Below are positions 54,243 to 60,944 of a DNA stretch of 64,000 nt, one piece after another. Under the pieces are notes generated by a model. That model did no database searches and had not been told where the DNA came from. It saw only the letters and a list, made by a program, of their open reading frames with translations. Each line of letters starts with the position of its first letter. The stretch's first letter is position 1. The translations under genes were made by a program, and so were the position numbers. The DNA lies in NCBI GenBank assembly GCA_963777755.1, contig CAVZSC010000035.1:186001-250000 (forward strand), given 5' to 3'. This DNA comes from DATFWC01 sp963777755. GTDB lineage: Bacteria > Pseudomonadota > Alphaproteobacteria > Rhizobiales > Xanthobacteraceae.

Positions 54243-55814
54243 TCATTCGGCAGCGCGCTTCGCGCCCGGAGCGGTTTCGCCCGGGTTGATCCAGCTCGGG
54301 TCGGTCCAGCCGTCCTCGTCGTAGTCGGCCATGCACTGCTCGGCAAGCGCCGTCATGCGGTCGAGCGCGCCCGAGCCGCGCGCGTTCCACAGCGCCTGGA
54401 TGCGTATGTCCTCGTGGTTACCGGCGTAGTTCATCTCGTAGAGCTCGTGGCGGCCGCCGAACTCGGTGCCGACCGCGTCCCACAGGAGCTTCATCACCTT
54501 GATGCGCTCCTTGTAGCCGATGCCGTGCGAGCCGCGCACGAAGCGGGCGAGGTATTTGTCGATCTCGGGATTCTTGAAATCCTTGGCGGATGACGGGAGG
54601 TAGATGAGCGCCGAGGCGATGATCTTGTCGACGATCTCCTTGACGCGCCCGTAGGCGTCGCCGGCGAACACGCGGTAGCTCGCGCCCGACTGCGCGTTCG
54701 GCAGCACCGTGTCGCCGACCCACGGCACCGGGTTCATCGCCATGGCGTCGGAGATCGCCCAGAACAGGTTGCGCCAGGCGATCACCTCGCCGAGCATCGC
54801 CTGGTTGCCGCGGAACTCGTCGGCGCCGGTCGCGCGCAGCGCCTTGACCAGCACGCCGACCAGGAAGTCGAGCTTGACGGCGAGCCGCGTGCAGCCCTGG
54901 AACTGGTAATTGTTGAGGAAGCCCGAGCGCTGATAGAAGATCTTGATCTTCTCGATGTCGCGGTGAAGCAGCACGTTCTCCCACGGGATGAACGCATTGT
55001 CGAACACGAAGATCGCGTCGTTCTCGTCGAAGCGCGATGAGAGCGGATAGTCGAACGGTGTGCCCATCTGGGTCGCCGCCATCTCATAGGAGTTGCGGCA
55101 GATAAGCTTCACGCCGGGCACGTTCATCGGCGTGATGAACATCACCGCGAGGTCGGTGTCGTTGATCGGCATCGCGGCATTCTGGCCGAGGAAATTGTAG
55201 TGGGTGATCGCCGAGGCGGTCGCCACCACCTTGGCGCCCGACACGTAGATGCCGGCGTCGGTCTCCTTCTGGATGGTGATGAACACGTCCTTCACCTGGT
55301 CGGGCGCCTTGGCGCGGTCGACCGGCGGGTTGACGATCGCGTGGTTCATGAACAGCACGTAGTTCTGCGCCCGCGTGTACCAGGCCTTCGCATTCGGCGC
55401 GAAGCGCTCGTAGAAGGCATCGTTCGCACCCAGCGCGTTCATCAGCGAGGCCTTGTAGTCGGGCGTGCGGCCCATCCAGCCGTAGGTCATGCGCGCCCAG
55501 TGCGCGATCGCCTCGCGCTGGCCGATCAGCTCCTCGCGCGAGCGCGCGACGCGAAAGAACTTGTGCGTGAAGCCGCCGGTTCCGGTGTCGGTCGGCGCGG
55601 TGAGCACGTCCTGCTGCGCCGGGTCGTGCAGCGCATCGTACAGCCGCGCGATCGAGCGGGCGGCGTTGCGGAACGCCAGATGCGTGGTGACGTCGTCGAC
55701 CCGCTCGCCGTAGATCCACACCTCGCGGCCGTCGCGCAGACTCTCGAGGTACTCCGCGCCGGTGAACGGCCGCGGCGCACCGCCGATCACGTCCTCGCTT
55801 CGCACCACGCTCAT
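54243..55814 (-). CDS. HpaB-like flavin-dependent aromatic hydroxylase
   Basis: A 523-residue homologue of the oxygenase component of 4-hydroxyphenylacetate 3-monooxygenase (HpaB) and pyoverdin chromophore oxidase-like enzymes. Landmarks are FTGAEYLESLRDGREVWIYGERV near residues 19-41, WARMTYGWMGRTPDY near 105-119, HAIVNPPVDR near 157-166, and FDNAFIPWENVLLHRD near 270-285. It hydroxylates a phenolic ring using reduced flavin. GGGAGAG precedes the ATG at 55814. It is paired with the flavin reductase at 53292 and divergent from the FAD monooxygenase. Confidence 0.92.
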   Translation of the reverse strand: MSVVRSEDVIGGAPRPFTGAEYLESLRDGREVWIYGERVDDVTTHLAFRNAARSIARLYDALHDPAQQDVLTAPTDTGTGGFTHKFFRVARSREELIGQREAIAHWARMTYGWMGRTPDYKASLMNALGANDAFYERFAPNAKAWYTRAQNYVLFMNHAIVNPPVDRAKAPDQVKDVFITIQKETDAGIYVSGAKVVATASAITHYNFLGQNAAMPINDTDLAVMFITPMNVPGVKLICRNSYEMAATQMGTPFDYPLSSRFDENDAIFVFDNAFIPWENVLLHRDIEKIKIFYQRSGFLNNYQFQGCTRLAVKLDFLVGVLVKALRATGADEFRGNQAMLGEVIAWRNLFWAISDAMAMNPVPWVGDTVLPNAQSGASYRVFAGDAYGRVKEIVDKIIASALIYLPSSAKDFKNPEIDKYLARFVRGSHGIGYKERIKVMKLLWDAVGTEFGGRHELYEMNYAGNHEDIRIQALWNARGSGALDRMTALAEQCMADYDEDGWTDPSWINPGETAPGAKRAAE

Positions 55815-55893
55815 GCTTCTCTCCCGGCCTACTGGCATCACGCTCCGTAGGCGTTAGCATAACGGCGAAGCAATCATTACCGGCGAACGCCCC

Positions 55894-57081
55894 ATGGGAG
55901 CAAACCACAACCCCATCCTGATCGTCGGCGGCGGGCTCGGCGGGCTCTCCGCCGCGTTGGCGCTCGGCCAGAAGAGGTTCGCGGTTCGGGTGCTCGAGCA
56001 GGCGCCGGAGATCGAGCCGATCGGCTATGGCATCCAGCTGGGCCCCAACGTGTTCCCCATGCTGGAGCGGCTCGGCCTGATGGACGCCGTGCTCGCCCAC
56101 TCGCACTTCCCGGGCGCCTGCGTGTGGCGCGACGCCGAGGACGGCCTGGAGATCGAACGCGTGCCGACCGGCCCCGAGCTGCTCCGCCGGTTCAAATATC
56201 CCTACGTCGTCATTCACCGGGTCGATCTGCACCGCGTCCTGCTCAACGCCTGCAGCGCGATGCCGAGCATCGAGCTCACACCCTCGACCACGGTGAGCGG
56301 GTTCGAGGACCTCGGCGATCGCGTGCGCGCCTTGACCGACCGCGGCCCGATCGAGGGCGCGGCGCTCATCGGCGCGGACGGACTGCGCTCGCGCATCCGC
56401 GCGAGCCTGTTCGCCGAAGGCGAACCGCACATGATCGGCTACGTGGCGCATCGCACCGTGCTGCCGATGGCGCAAGTGCCCGAGCACGTGCGCCATGACG
56501 ACGTCCACCTGTGGGCCGGCCCCGGCTTCCACATCGTCCACTATCCGCTGCGCCGCGGCGAGTTGTTCAACATCGTCGCGGTGTTCCGCACGCCGACCTA
56601 CGCCGAGAAGCTCGACCTCGCCGCCTATACGGCCGAGATCCGGCGCAATTACGCGACCGCGCACCCGGTGATGCAGACACTGCTCGGCCTGATGGATTTC
56701 GAGCGGCGCTGGATCATCTCCGACCGCGATCCGATCCGCACCTGGAGCAAAGGCCGCGTCACCCTGTTGGGCGATGCCGCTCACCCGGCCTTGCAGTCGC
56801 TCGCCCAGGGCGCCTGCATGGCGATCGAGGACGGCGTCTGCCTCGCCGCCTGCATCGCGCTCGCACAAGGCGACCATGCGGCGGCGTTCCGGCAATACCA
56901 GGCGGCGCGCGTCGTGCGCACCGCGCGGCTGCAGCTCGAGTGCCGCACCATCTGGGATCTCTACCACGCCGAAGGCATCGCCCGCGACGTGGTCCGGGCA
57001 ACCTTCACGGCGCGCGACGACGAGGACGTCTACCGCTGCCTCGCTTGGCTCTACGATGGATTCGAATTGCCGACGCGATAG
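55894..57081 (+). CDS. FAD-dependent monooxygenase (hydroxybenzoate type)
   Basis: A 395-residue class A flavoprotein hydroxylase. The FAD motif GGGLGG is at residues 12-17, the second FAD motif GRVTLLGDAAHP centres on residues 293-294, and the DG block IGADGLRSRIR lies near 160-170. The overall layout and GYGIQLGPNVFPMLERLG start resemble 3-hydroxybenzoate 6-hydroxylase and salicylate hydroxylase. It hydroxylates an aromatic acid with NAD(P)H. It is divergent from the HpaB-like gene (79 bp between starts). Confidence 0.92.
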   Translation: MGANHNPILIVGGGLGGLSAALALGQKRFAVRVLEQAPEIEPIGYGIQLGPNVFPMLERLGLMDAVLAHSHFPGACVWRDAEDGLEIERVPTGPELLRRFKYPYVVIHRVDLHRVLLNACSAMPSIELTPSTTVSGFEDLGDRVRALTDRGPIEGAALIGADGLRSRIRASLFAEGEPHMIGYVAHRTVLPMAQVPEHVRHDDVHLWAGPGFHIVHYPLRRGELFNIVAVFRTPTYAEKLDLAAYTAEIRRNYATAHPVMQTLLGLMDFERRWIISDRDPIRTWSKGRVTLLGDAAHPALQSLAQGACMAIEDGVCLAACIALAQGDHAAAFRQYQAARVVRTARLQLECRTIWDLYHAEGIARDVVRATFTARDDEDVYRCLAWLYDGFELPTR

Positions 57082-57253
57082 ACGTAGGGGCCCCCTGTCG
57101 CCCCGAGGCGCTCGGCGCGTTCTTCCTGCGCCGAGCCTCCAAGGTGGCCCGGCTGCGGGCCTCATCCTATTCACGATGTCAAACAGCCCAACGCTCCGCC
57201 TGTCCCGGCGGTCGCTTGGCGACCGTTGTGGACCGGGCTTTGCGTTCATTCCT

Positions 57254-57332
57254 CCGTAGCCCGGATGAAATCCGGACGACGGCACCTCTTGCAAGGCCTT
57301 CCCGGATTTCGCTTCGCTCATCCGGGCTACGG
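57254..57332. repeat. REP-like palindromic element with 15-bp arms
   Basis: CCGTAGCCCGGATGA (57254-57268) is repeated inverted at 57318-57332. Between the arms are a second, shorter set of complementary steps around GGATTT/AAATCC. The TAGCCCGGATGA arm resembles repeats often found in Bradyrhizobium-type intergenic regions. It lies between the FAD monooxygenase and the strongly folded element that follows. It probably moves or spreads as a palindromic unit; I see no transposase. Confidence 0.7.
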
Positions 57333-57345
57333 CTTAGCTTTCCTC

Positions 57346-57491
57346 GCTCCCCGTGAGGGAGCGGAGCGCCGAGAGGCGCTGGCGCGGGTGCGAACCGCGC
57401 CGTTGGCGTGCCATGACGCGGCACGCCGGGGACGCTTGCGAGGCGTACCCCGCGCCCCAGTGACGTAGGGGCGCTCGCCTCTCGGCGCTCC
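57346..57491. other. Strongly folded element: hairpin plus five-way junction
   Basis: A small hairpin (57346-57362, 6 bp) is followed at once by a perfect 16-bp stem (57363-57378 with 57476-57491). Inside that stem lie four hairpins packed almost end to end: 57381-57401 (7 bp), 57405-57427 (8 bp), 57428-57451 (8 bp, one-base bulge) and 57452-57474 (7 bp). Of 129 nt in the closed structure, 92 are paired. Both strands fold equally, so this could be a structured RNA or a cruciform-forming mobile DNA. No open frame here looks coding. Confidence 0.65.
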
Positions 57492-57804
57492 ACCGCGGCG
57501 TGTTACGACTCATCGGGCCCGACGCCTCACTCCTGAAGCATCCGCCCCGGTCCTGGTGCCGGGTGGCGGGATCCCGAGGTCGCCCGAGCGCGGGGTGGTA
57601 AGTCCCGCCCGCAGGCGCCGCTCCCCGCTCCGCCCTGGCATACCTTCCGGAAGGCGCCCTCACCGAGCCGGGATGTCGGCTATTAATCCTATCCGAGGAT
57701 CGCTGTCAAGAAGAAAGTTCAGAAAATCGGAAGACCGTAGGACTGCCCGCCGCGAGGCTCGTCGAGGGCGATGTCGTGGGCGCCCACATCCCCCTTCATC
57801 CTGG
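57492..57804. other. Gene-free GC-rich continuation of the folded region
   Basis: No gene is supported. Further complementary blocks occur, for example a bulged hairpin at 57542-57569 (CCGCC/GGCGG closing CCGG/CCGG) and a CGGGATCCCG palindrome at 57567-57576, so the conserved structured block may extend to about 57660. From ~57670 to the metallopeptidase-like gene the sequence becomes ordinary. Confidence 0.45.
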
Positions 57805-58563
57805 TCACGGCGCTGCGCCGAACGTGTCGCAGCCTGCCACCGTTCCGTTCTCCACCCCGCGGGCGAACCAGCGCAGGCGCTGCTCCGACGAGCCACGGGT
57901 GACGCTATCGGGCACCGCGCCGCCATGCGCGGACATCCGCTCATCGCCCATGGCGGCCGCCGTCTGGCCGGCGGCGTCGATGTCGCGCTGCGCGATCCCG
58001 CGGCTCGCCCGCGCCGCATGGTGCAGCCAGACCCCGGCGAGACAGTCCGCCTGCAGCTCGATCCTGGTCTGCAACCCTCTCGCTTCGTCCGCCGCCAGCC
58101 CCTGCTGCCTCTGCTTCACGTCGCCCAAGGTGCCAAGCAGGTTCTGCACGTGCTGGCCGACCGCCCGCGCGATCACGAAGGCCGCCGAAGCCTGGCAGTC
58201 GGTCCCGGCGCAGGCGCCGAGACGGGTCTCCAGCTCGCGCAAGTATGCGGGATCGAGATAGATCTTCTGGTCGTCCGCACAATAGAATGCGCCCATTGCG
58301 GTGACGGCGGTTCCCCCGCACGGCTGTGCGGTCGTGCCGCGATAGAGGACGAGGCGGGGCGGACGATAGGCCTGCCCGCTTCTTGCGAAGATGTCCTTCC
58401 AGCGGTCCTCGGTATCGCCGAGGATTGCGGCGATGAATTGCCCGGTCGGATCGGTCGGTGTGCCGATTTTGGGTGGCTCGGCAGCAGGCAGCGGCGCGAC
58501 GACCGCAAATGCGGCCGCGGCCAGCAGGGTGGCAAACATCGAGCGCCCAGGCGGCGCAGACAT
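57805..58563 (-). CDS. YpfJ-like zinc metallopeptidase homologue, motif lost
   Basis: A 252-residue exported protein of the neutral zinc metallopeptidase (YpfJ) family. The signal peptide is near residues 9-28. Family blocks are present: FYCADDQKIYLDP near 91-103 and ELQADCLAGVWLHH near 168-181. However, the metal-binding HEVGHHVQ stretch reads ARAVGQHVQ here, so both zinc-ligand His-Glu positions and the middle His are replaced. It is probably an inactive binding protein. GAGGAG precedes the ATG at 58563. Confidence 0.8.
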   Translation of the reverse strand: MSAPPGRSMFATLLAAAAFAVVAPLPAAEPPKIGTPTDPTGQFIAAILGDTEDRWKDIFARSGQAYRPPRLVLYRGTTAQPCGGTAVTAMGAFYCADDQKIYLDPAYLRELETRLGACAGTDCQASAAFVIARAVGQHVQNLLGTLGDVKQRQQGLAADEARGLQTRIELQADCLAGVWLHHAARASRGIAQRDIDAAGQTAAAMGDERMSAHGGAVPDSVTRGSSEQRLRWFARGVENGTVAGCDTFGAAP

Positions 58564-58681
58564 CGGCCGCTTCTCCTCATCGGGCGCCACGCGGAGACGG
58601 TGCGCGGCTGGCCGCTTCGTCATCGGTGCCACGGTAATCCGCCGTCTATTCCACGCGCATATCAGATCTGACGAACTTGAT

Positions 58682-59045
58682 GATCACGCGGTTGTCAGCG
58701 GCGCGCAACCACGGCGTTGCTACGCTCACGGCAAATTGCCCGCCCAGGATTCCCCGTGATCACCGACAAGATGGAAGCGCAGATCGTCGCCCTGGAGGTG
58801 GCGGCGGCTTTGCTGGTCAACCATTTTGCCGATCTCGCGGCCGCCTTCGCCGGAACCGATGCCGGCGCCGCTGCGGTCACGATCCTCGCAATCGAGAACG
58901 AGATCAAGCTCGCGGTCGGTGCACTGCAGACCGAGTTTCCCCGCCAGCTCGGCGAGGGCCTGTGCGCCCAAGAGGTGTTGGATCGCGTCACGCGCGTGCT
59001 CGATGGAGCCCTGGCGCTCGCCCGGGAGCGGATGCAGGTCGGCGG
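58682..59045 (+). repeat. Direct repeat copy 1 (~364 bp)
   Basis: Nearly the same sequence recurs at 60246-60610, covering ~75 bp of upstream DNA plus most of a ~100-codon gene. The upstream part is as similar as the coding part (for example the block from GTTGCTACGCTCACGG through CAGGATTCCCC), with a one-base difference in length. The two copies flank a Crp/Fnr-type gene. Confidence 0.9.
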
Positions 59046-59067
59046 GCCAAGGCCGATCAGGTCGTGA
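58756..59067 (+). CDS. Small helical protein, copy 1, unknown
   Basis: A 103-residue acidic, helix-rich protein beginning VITDKMEAQIVALEVAAALL, with FPRQLGEGLCAQEVLDRVTRVL later. No signal peptide or known domain. The GTG at 58756 is chosen because AGGA lies 6 nt upstream and both copies conserve it; an ATG 15 bp later is possible. A close paralogue starts at 60321. Located directly upstream of the Crp/Fnr gene, it may be cotranscribed with it. Confidence 0.7.
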   Translation: MITDKMEAQIVALEVAAALLVNHFADLAAAFAGTDAGAAAVTILAIENEIKLAVGALQTEFPRQLGEGLCAQEVLDRVTRVLDGALALARERMQVGGPRPIRS

Positions 59068-59211
59068 AGTCGGTTAGACTTTAGACGCAAGTTTCCCGGG
59101 ATCTTACGCGCCGACGGCTTGATCTACCGCAAATCGGCGTCCGCCGCGATTGGCTATGCTCTTCGGGGCAAATTGCCTTCGTGGCAGTGGCCGATCGTCG
59201 GAGGCTCGAGC

Positions 59212-59973
59212 ATGGTGGCGCCGACACACGATGATCTCGATTTCGCCTCGCACGGCGCCGTCCTGGGCGGTCTCAAACGTGACATGCTCGAACGCGTGAT
59301 CGCATCCGCCAGCGTCAGGCGGTTTGCCAAGGGGCAAGCTCTGTTCCGGCAAGGCGATCCCGCAACCGCATTCTTCATCATCGTCCATGGCTGGGTGAAG
59401 CTCTATCGACTCACCGTGGCCGGAGACGAAGTCGTGATCGATGTCCTGACCGAAGGCGAGAGCCTTGCGGTGGCGGTTGCGTTTACCCGCAGGCGCCATC
59501 CCGTAGCAGCCGAAGCAATCAGCAACTCGCGCGTGCTCCAGATACCCGTCCGTCACGTGGTCCACTGCATAGGCGAGACTCCGGAAATTGCGCTCGCCGT
59601 GATGGCCGCGACGTCCCAGCGCTTCCATCGCCTCGTGCAACAAGTCGAGCAACTCAAGTCACAAAGCGGTTTGCAGCGGGTCGCGGAGTTTCTCGTGTCG
59701 CTGTGTCCGGTCGAGGCTGGTCCCTGCGTCGTCGCGCTGCCTTACGACAAGGAGTCGATCGCCGGCCGGCTGGGACTGCGGCCGGAATCCCTTTCGCGCG
59801 CATTCGCCAGGCTGAAATCCGTCGGGGTCGAAGTGGATGCCTCGCGCGTTGCGGTCCGCGAAGTCGACACGCTGCGCCGGTTGGCTACGGATGACCGAAG
59901 CATGTCCCCGTCGGGACGATCGCTGCGAGACGTTTCATCCCACCGAACGGTCGAGGCGACCTCGTTATCCTGA
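59212..59973 (+). CDS. Crp/Fnr family transcriptional regulator
   Basis: A 253-residue Crp/Fnr protein: a cyclic nucleotide-binding-like domain (FFIIVHGWVKLYRLTVAGDEVVIDVL near residues 61-86) and a C-terminal winged helix (YDKESIAGRLGLRPESLSRAFARLKSVGV near 180-208). There is no N-terminal Cys cluster, so it is not an FNR oxygen sensor; it is closer to the DNR/NnrR-like group without assigned ligand. The ATG at 59212 has GGAGG 7 nt upstream. It lies between the two direct repeats. A C-terminal Ser/Arg-rich tail of ~30 residues is unusual. Confidence 0.88.
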   Translation: MVAPTHDDLDFASHGAVLGGLKRDMLERVIASASVRRFAKGQALFRQGDPATAFFIIVHGWVKLYRLTVAGDEVVIDVLTEGESLAVAVAFTRRRHPVAAEAISNSRVLQIPVRHVVHCIGETPEIALAVMAATSQRFHRLVQQVEQLKSQSGLQRVAEFLVSLCPVEAGPCVVALPYDKESIAGRLGLRPESLSRAFARLKSVGVEVDASRVAVREVDTLRRLATDDRSMSPSGRSLRDVSSHRTVEATSLS

Positions 59974-60068
59974 GACTCGGGTGCTCGGGGGCATTCTCAG
60001 TTTCATCCATGTTGCGCGCGCCGAACCTCCCTCGTCGAGACCTCAAGGGATGCAACCTCAACACCGCC

Positions 60069-60133
60069 GGGCGCCCAAGGGGCGCCCTCTGATGATGCCT
60101 TTCGGTTTCATCATCCGCGAAAGTGGATGATCC
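60069..60133 (+). promoter_or_regulatory. Competing hairpins in the crp-copy 2 gap
   Basis: In the 347-bp gap between the Crp/Fnr gene and copy 2, a 7-bp GC hairpin (60069-60075 with 60081-60087) may end the crp transcript although no T-run follows. Next, three segments can pair in two ways: GATGATG (60091-60097) with CATCATC (60109-60115), or that segment with GGATGATCC (60125-60133). Mutually exclusive pairing can act in attenuation, but this is only a suggestion. The rest of the gap is upstream DNA of direct repeat copy 2. Confidence 0.35.
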
Positions 60134-60245
60134 AGTAACGCCGGAGGTGACGTTTTGACACGACTTCGATGCTGCGGAGTACTGGATGGCTTTCGCGAGC
60201 CATGACAACAGTGAGGTTTCACCTACCTTAGCGCCTTTGGCTGAA

Positions 60246-60610
60246 GATCACGCGGTTGTCCAGCGGCGCGCAACGGCGGCGTTGCTACGCTCACGGCAAA
60301 TTGCCCGCCCAGGATTCCCCGTGATCACCGACAAGATGGAAGCGCAGATCGTCGCCCTGGAGGTGGCGGCGTCCCTGCTGGTCAATCATTTCGCCGATCT
60401 CGCCGCAGCGTTCGCCGAGGCCGACGCCGGCGCCGCGGCGCTCACGATCCTCACGATCGAGAACGAGCTCAAGCTCGCGGTGGATGCGTTGCGGGCCGAA
60501 TTTCCCCGCCAGCTCGGCGAGGGCCTGTGCGCCGAGGAGCTCCTGGGCCACATCACCCGCGTGCTCGACGGCGCCCTGGCGCTCGCCCGGGAGCGGATGC
60601 AGACCGGCGG
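60246..60610 (+). repeat. Direct repeat copy 2 (~365 bp)
   Basis: Second copy of the sequence at 58682-59045, in the same orientation and separated from it by ~1.2 kb that holds the Crp/Fnr gene. Differences are scattered single bases, so the duplication is not brand new. It is followed at once by a palindromic element that begins at the stop codon of the copy 2 gene. Confidence 0.9.
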
Positions 60611-60623
60611 CGCCGCACCCTAG
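60321..60623 (+). CDS. Small helical protein, copy 2, unknown
   Basis: A 100-residue paralogue of the protein at 58756-59067. The two share most positions over ~95 residues: MEAQIVALEVAA, LLVNHFADLAAAFA, LGEGLCA and TRVLDGALALARERMQ. It uses the same GTG with AGGA upstream. Most differences are conservative and the frame is open in both copies, so both seem under selection. The stop codon TAG lies at the edge of a palindromic repeat. No known family. Confidence 0.7.
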   Translation: MITDKMEAQIVALEVAASLLVNHFADLAAAFAEADAGAAALTILTIENELKLAVDALRAEFPRQLGEGLCAEELLGHITRVLDGALALARERMQTGGAAP

Positions 60624-60698
60624 TGTGGCGGATTTGACGTTCCTACCAGCATTGCGGCAACCCCCTTCGTAGGAACGTCAAATCCAAAGCCACACTAG
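60620..60698. repeat. Palindromic element A, CTAGTGT ends
   Basis: A long imperfect palindrome: arms 60620-60645 and 60670-60698 pair over 26 bp with a 3-base bulge (AAA in the right arm) and a 24-nt loop. Its ends are CTAGTGT and ACACTAG. It begins inside the last codons of the copy 2 gene. Element B, 13 bp further on, has the same plan in the reverse orientation. Confidence 0.8.
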
Positions 60699-60711
60699 AA
60701 TCATATGCTTG

Positions 60712-60787
60712 CTAGTGTCCCTTTGGTTCCGACGTTCGTACGAGAGGATGCTGCAAAGGGATACGAACGTCGGAACCGGGACACTAG
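60712..60787. repeat. Palindromic element B, inverted relative to element A
   Basis: Arms 60712-60740 and 60762-60787 pair over 26 bp; the 3-base bulge (TTT) is in the left arm this time. The arms of A and B follow one consensus, CTAGTGTssC-TTT-GGwTyyGACGTTCsTA, so the two are the same element facing opposite ways, as in BIME-type REP pairs. A decayed third half-copy starts at 60784 and runs to about 60813. The remaining ~130 bp up to the papain gene contain a TTGACA box (60884-60889) with no good -10 box. Confidence 0.8.
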
Positions 60788-60944
60788 AGCGTGTCCCGAT
60801 TCCAAGGTTCGCACACCCTCCTCGATTTCCCGCACGCTCTGGGGCGTGAGAGCGGCAGCGCGCTGTCCCGCCACAACCAAGCGTTGACACTCCGCGCGAA
60901 TTAGCCGATCCTCGCCGCCCACATCGCCACCTCGGGAGAACCAA

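Noticed and set aside
57179..57663. Short frames through the repeat and folded region (for example ending QAERWAV or GSEES)
   Set aside because: They follow palindromic DNA, lack ribosome sites and have repeat-derived composition; most likely not translated.
60069..60087. GC hairpin after the Crp/Fnr gene as an intrinsic terminator
   Set aside because: No T-run follows, so it does not meet the usual criterion; kept only as part of the competing-hairpin entry.
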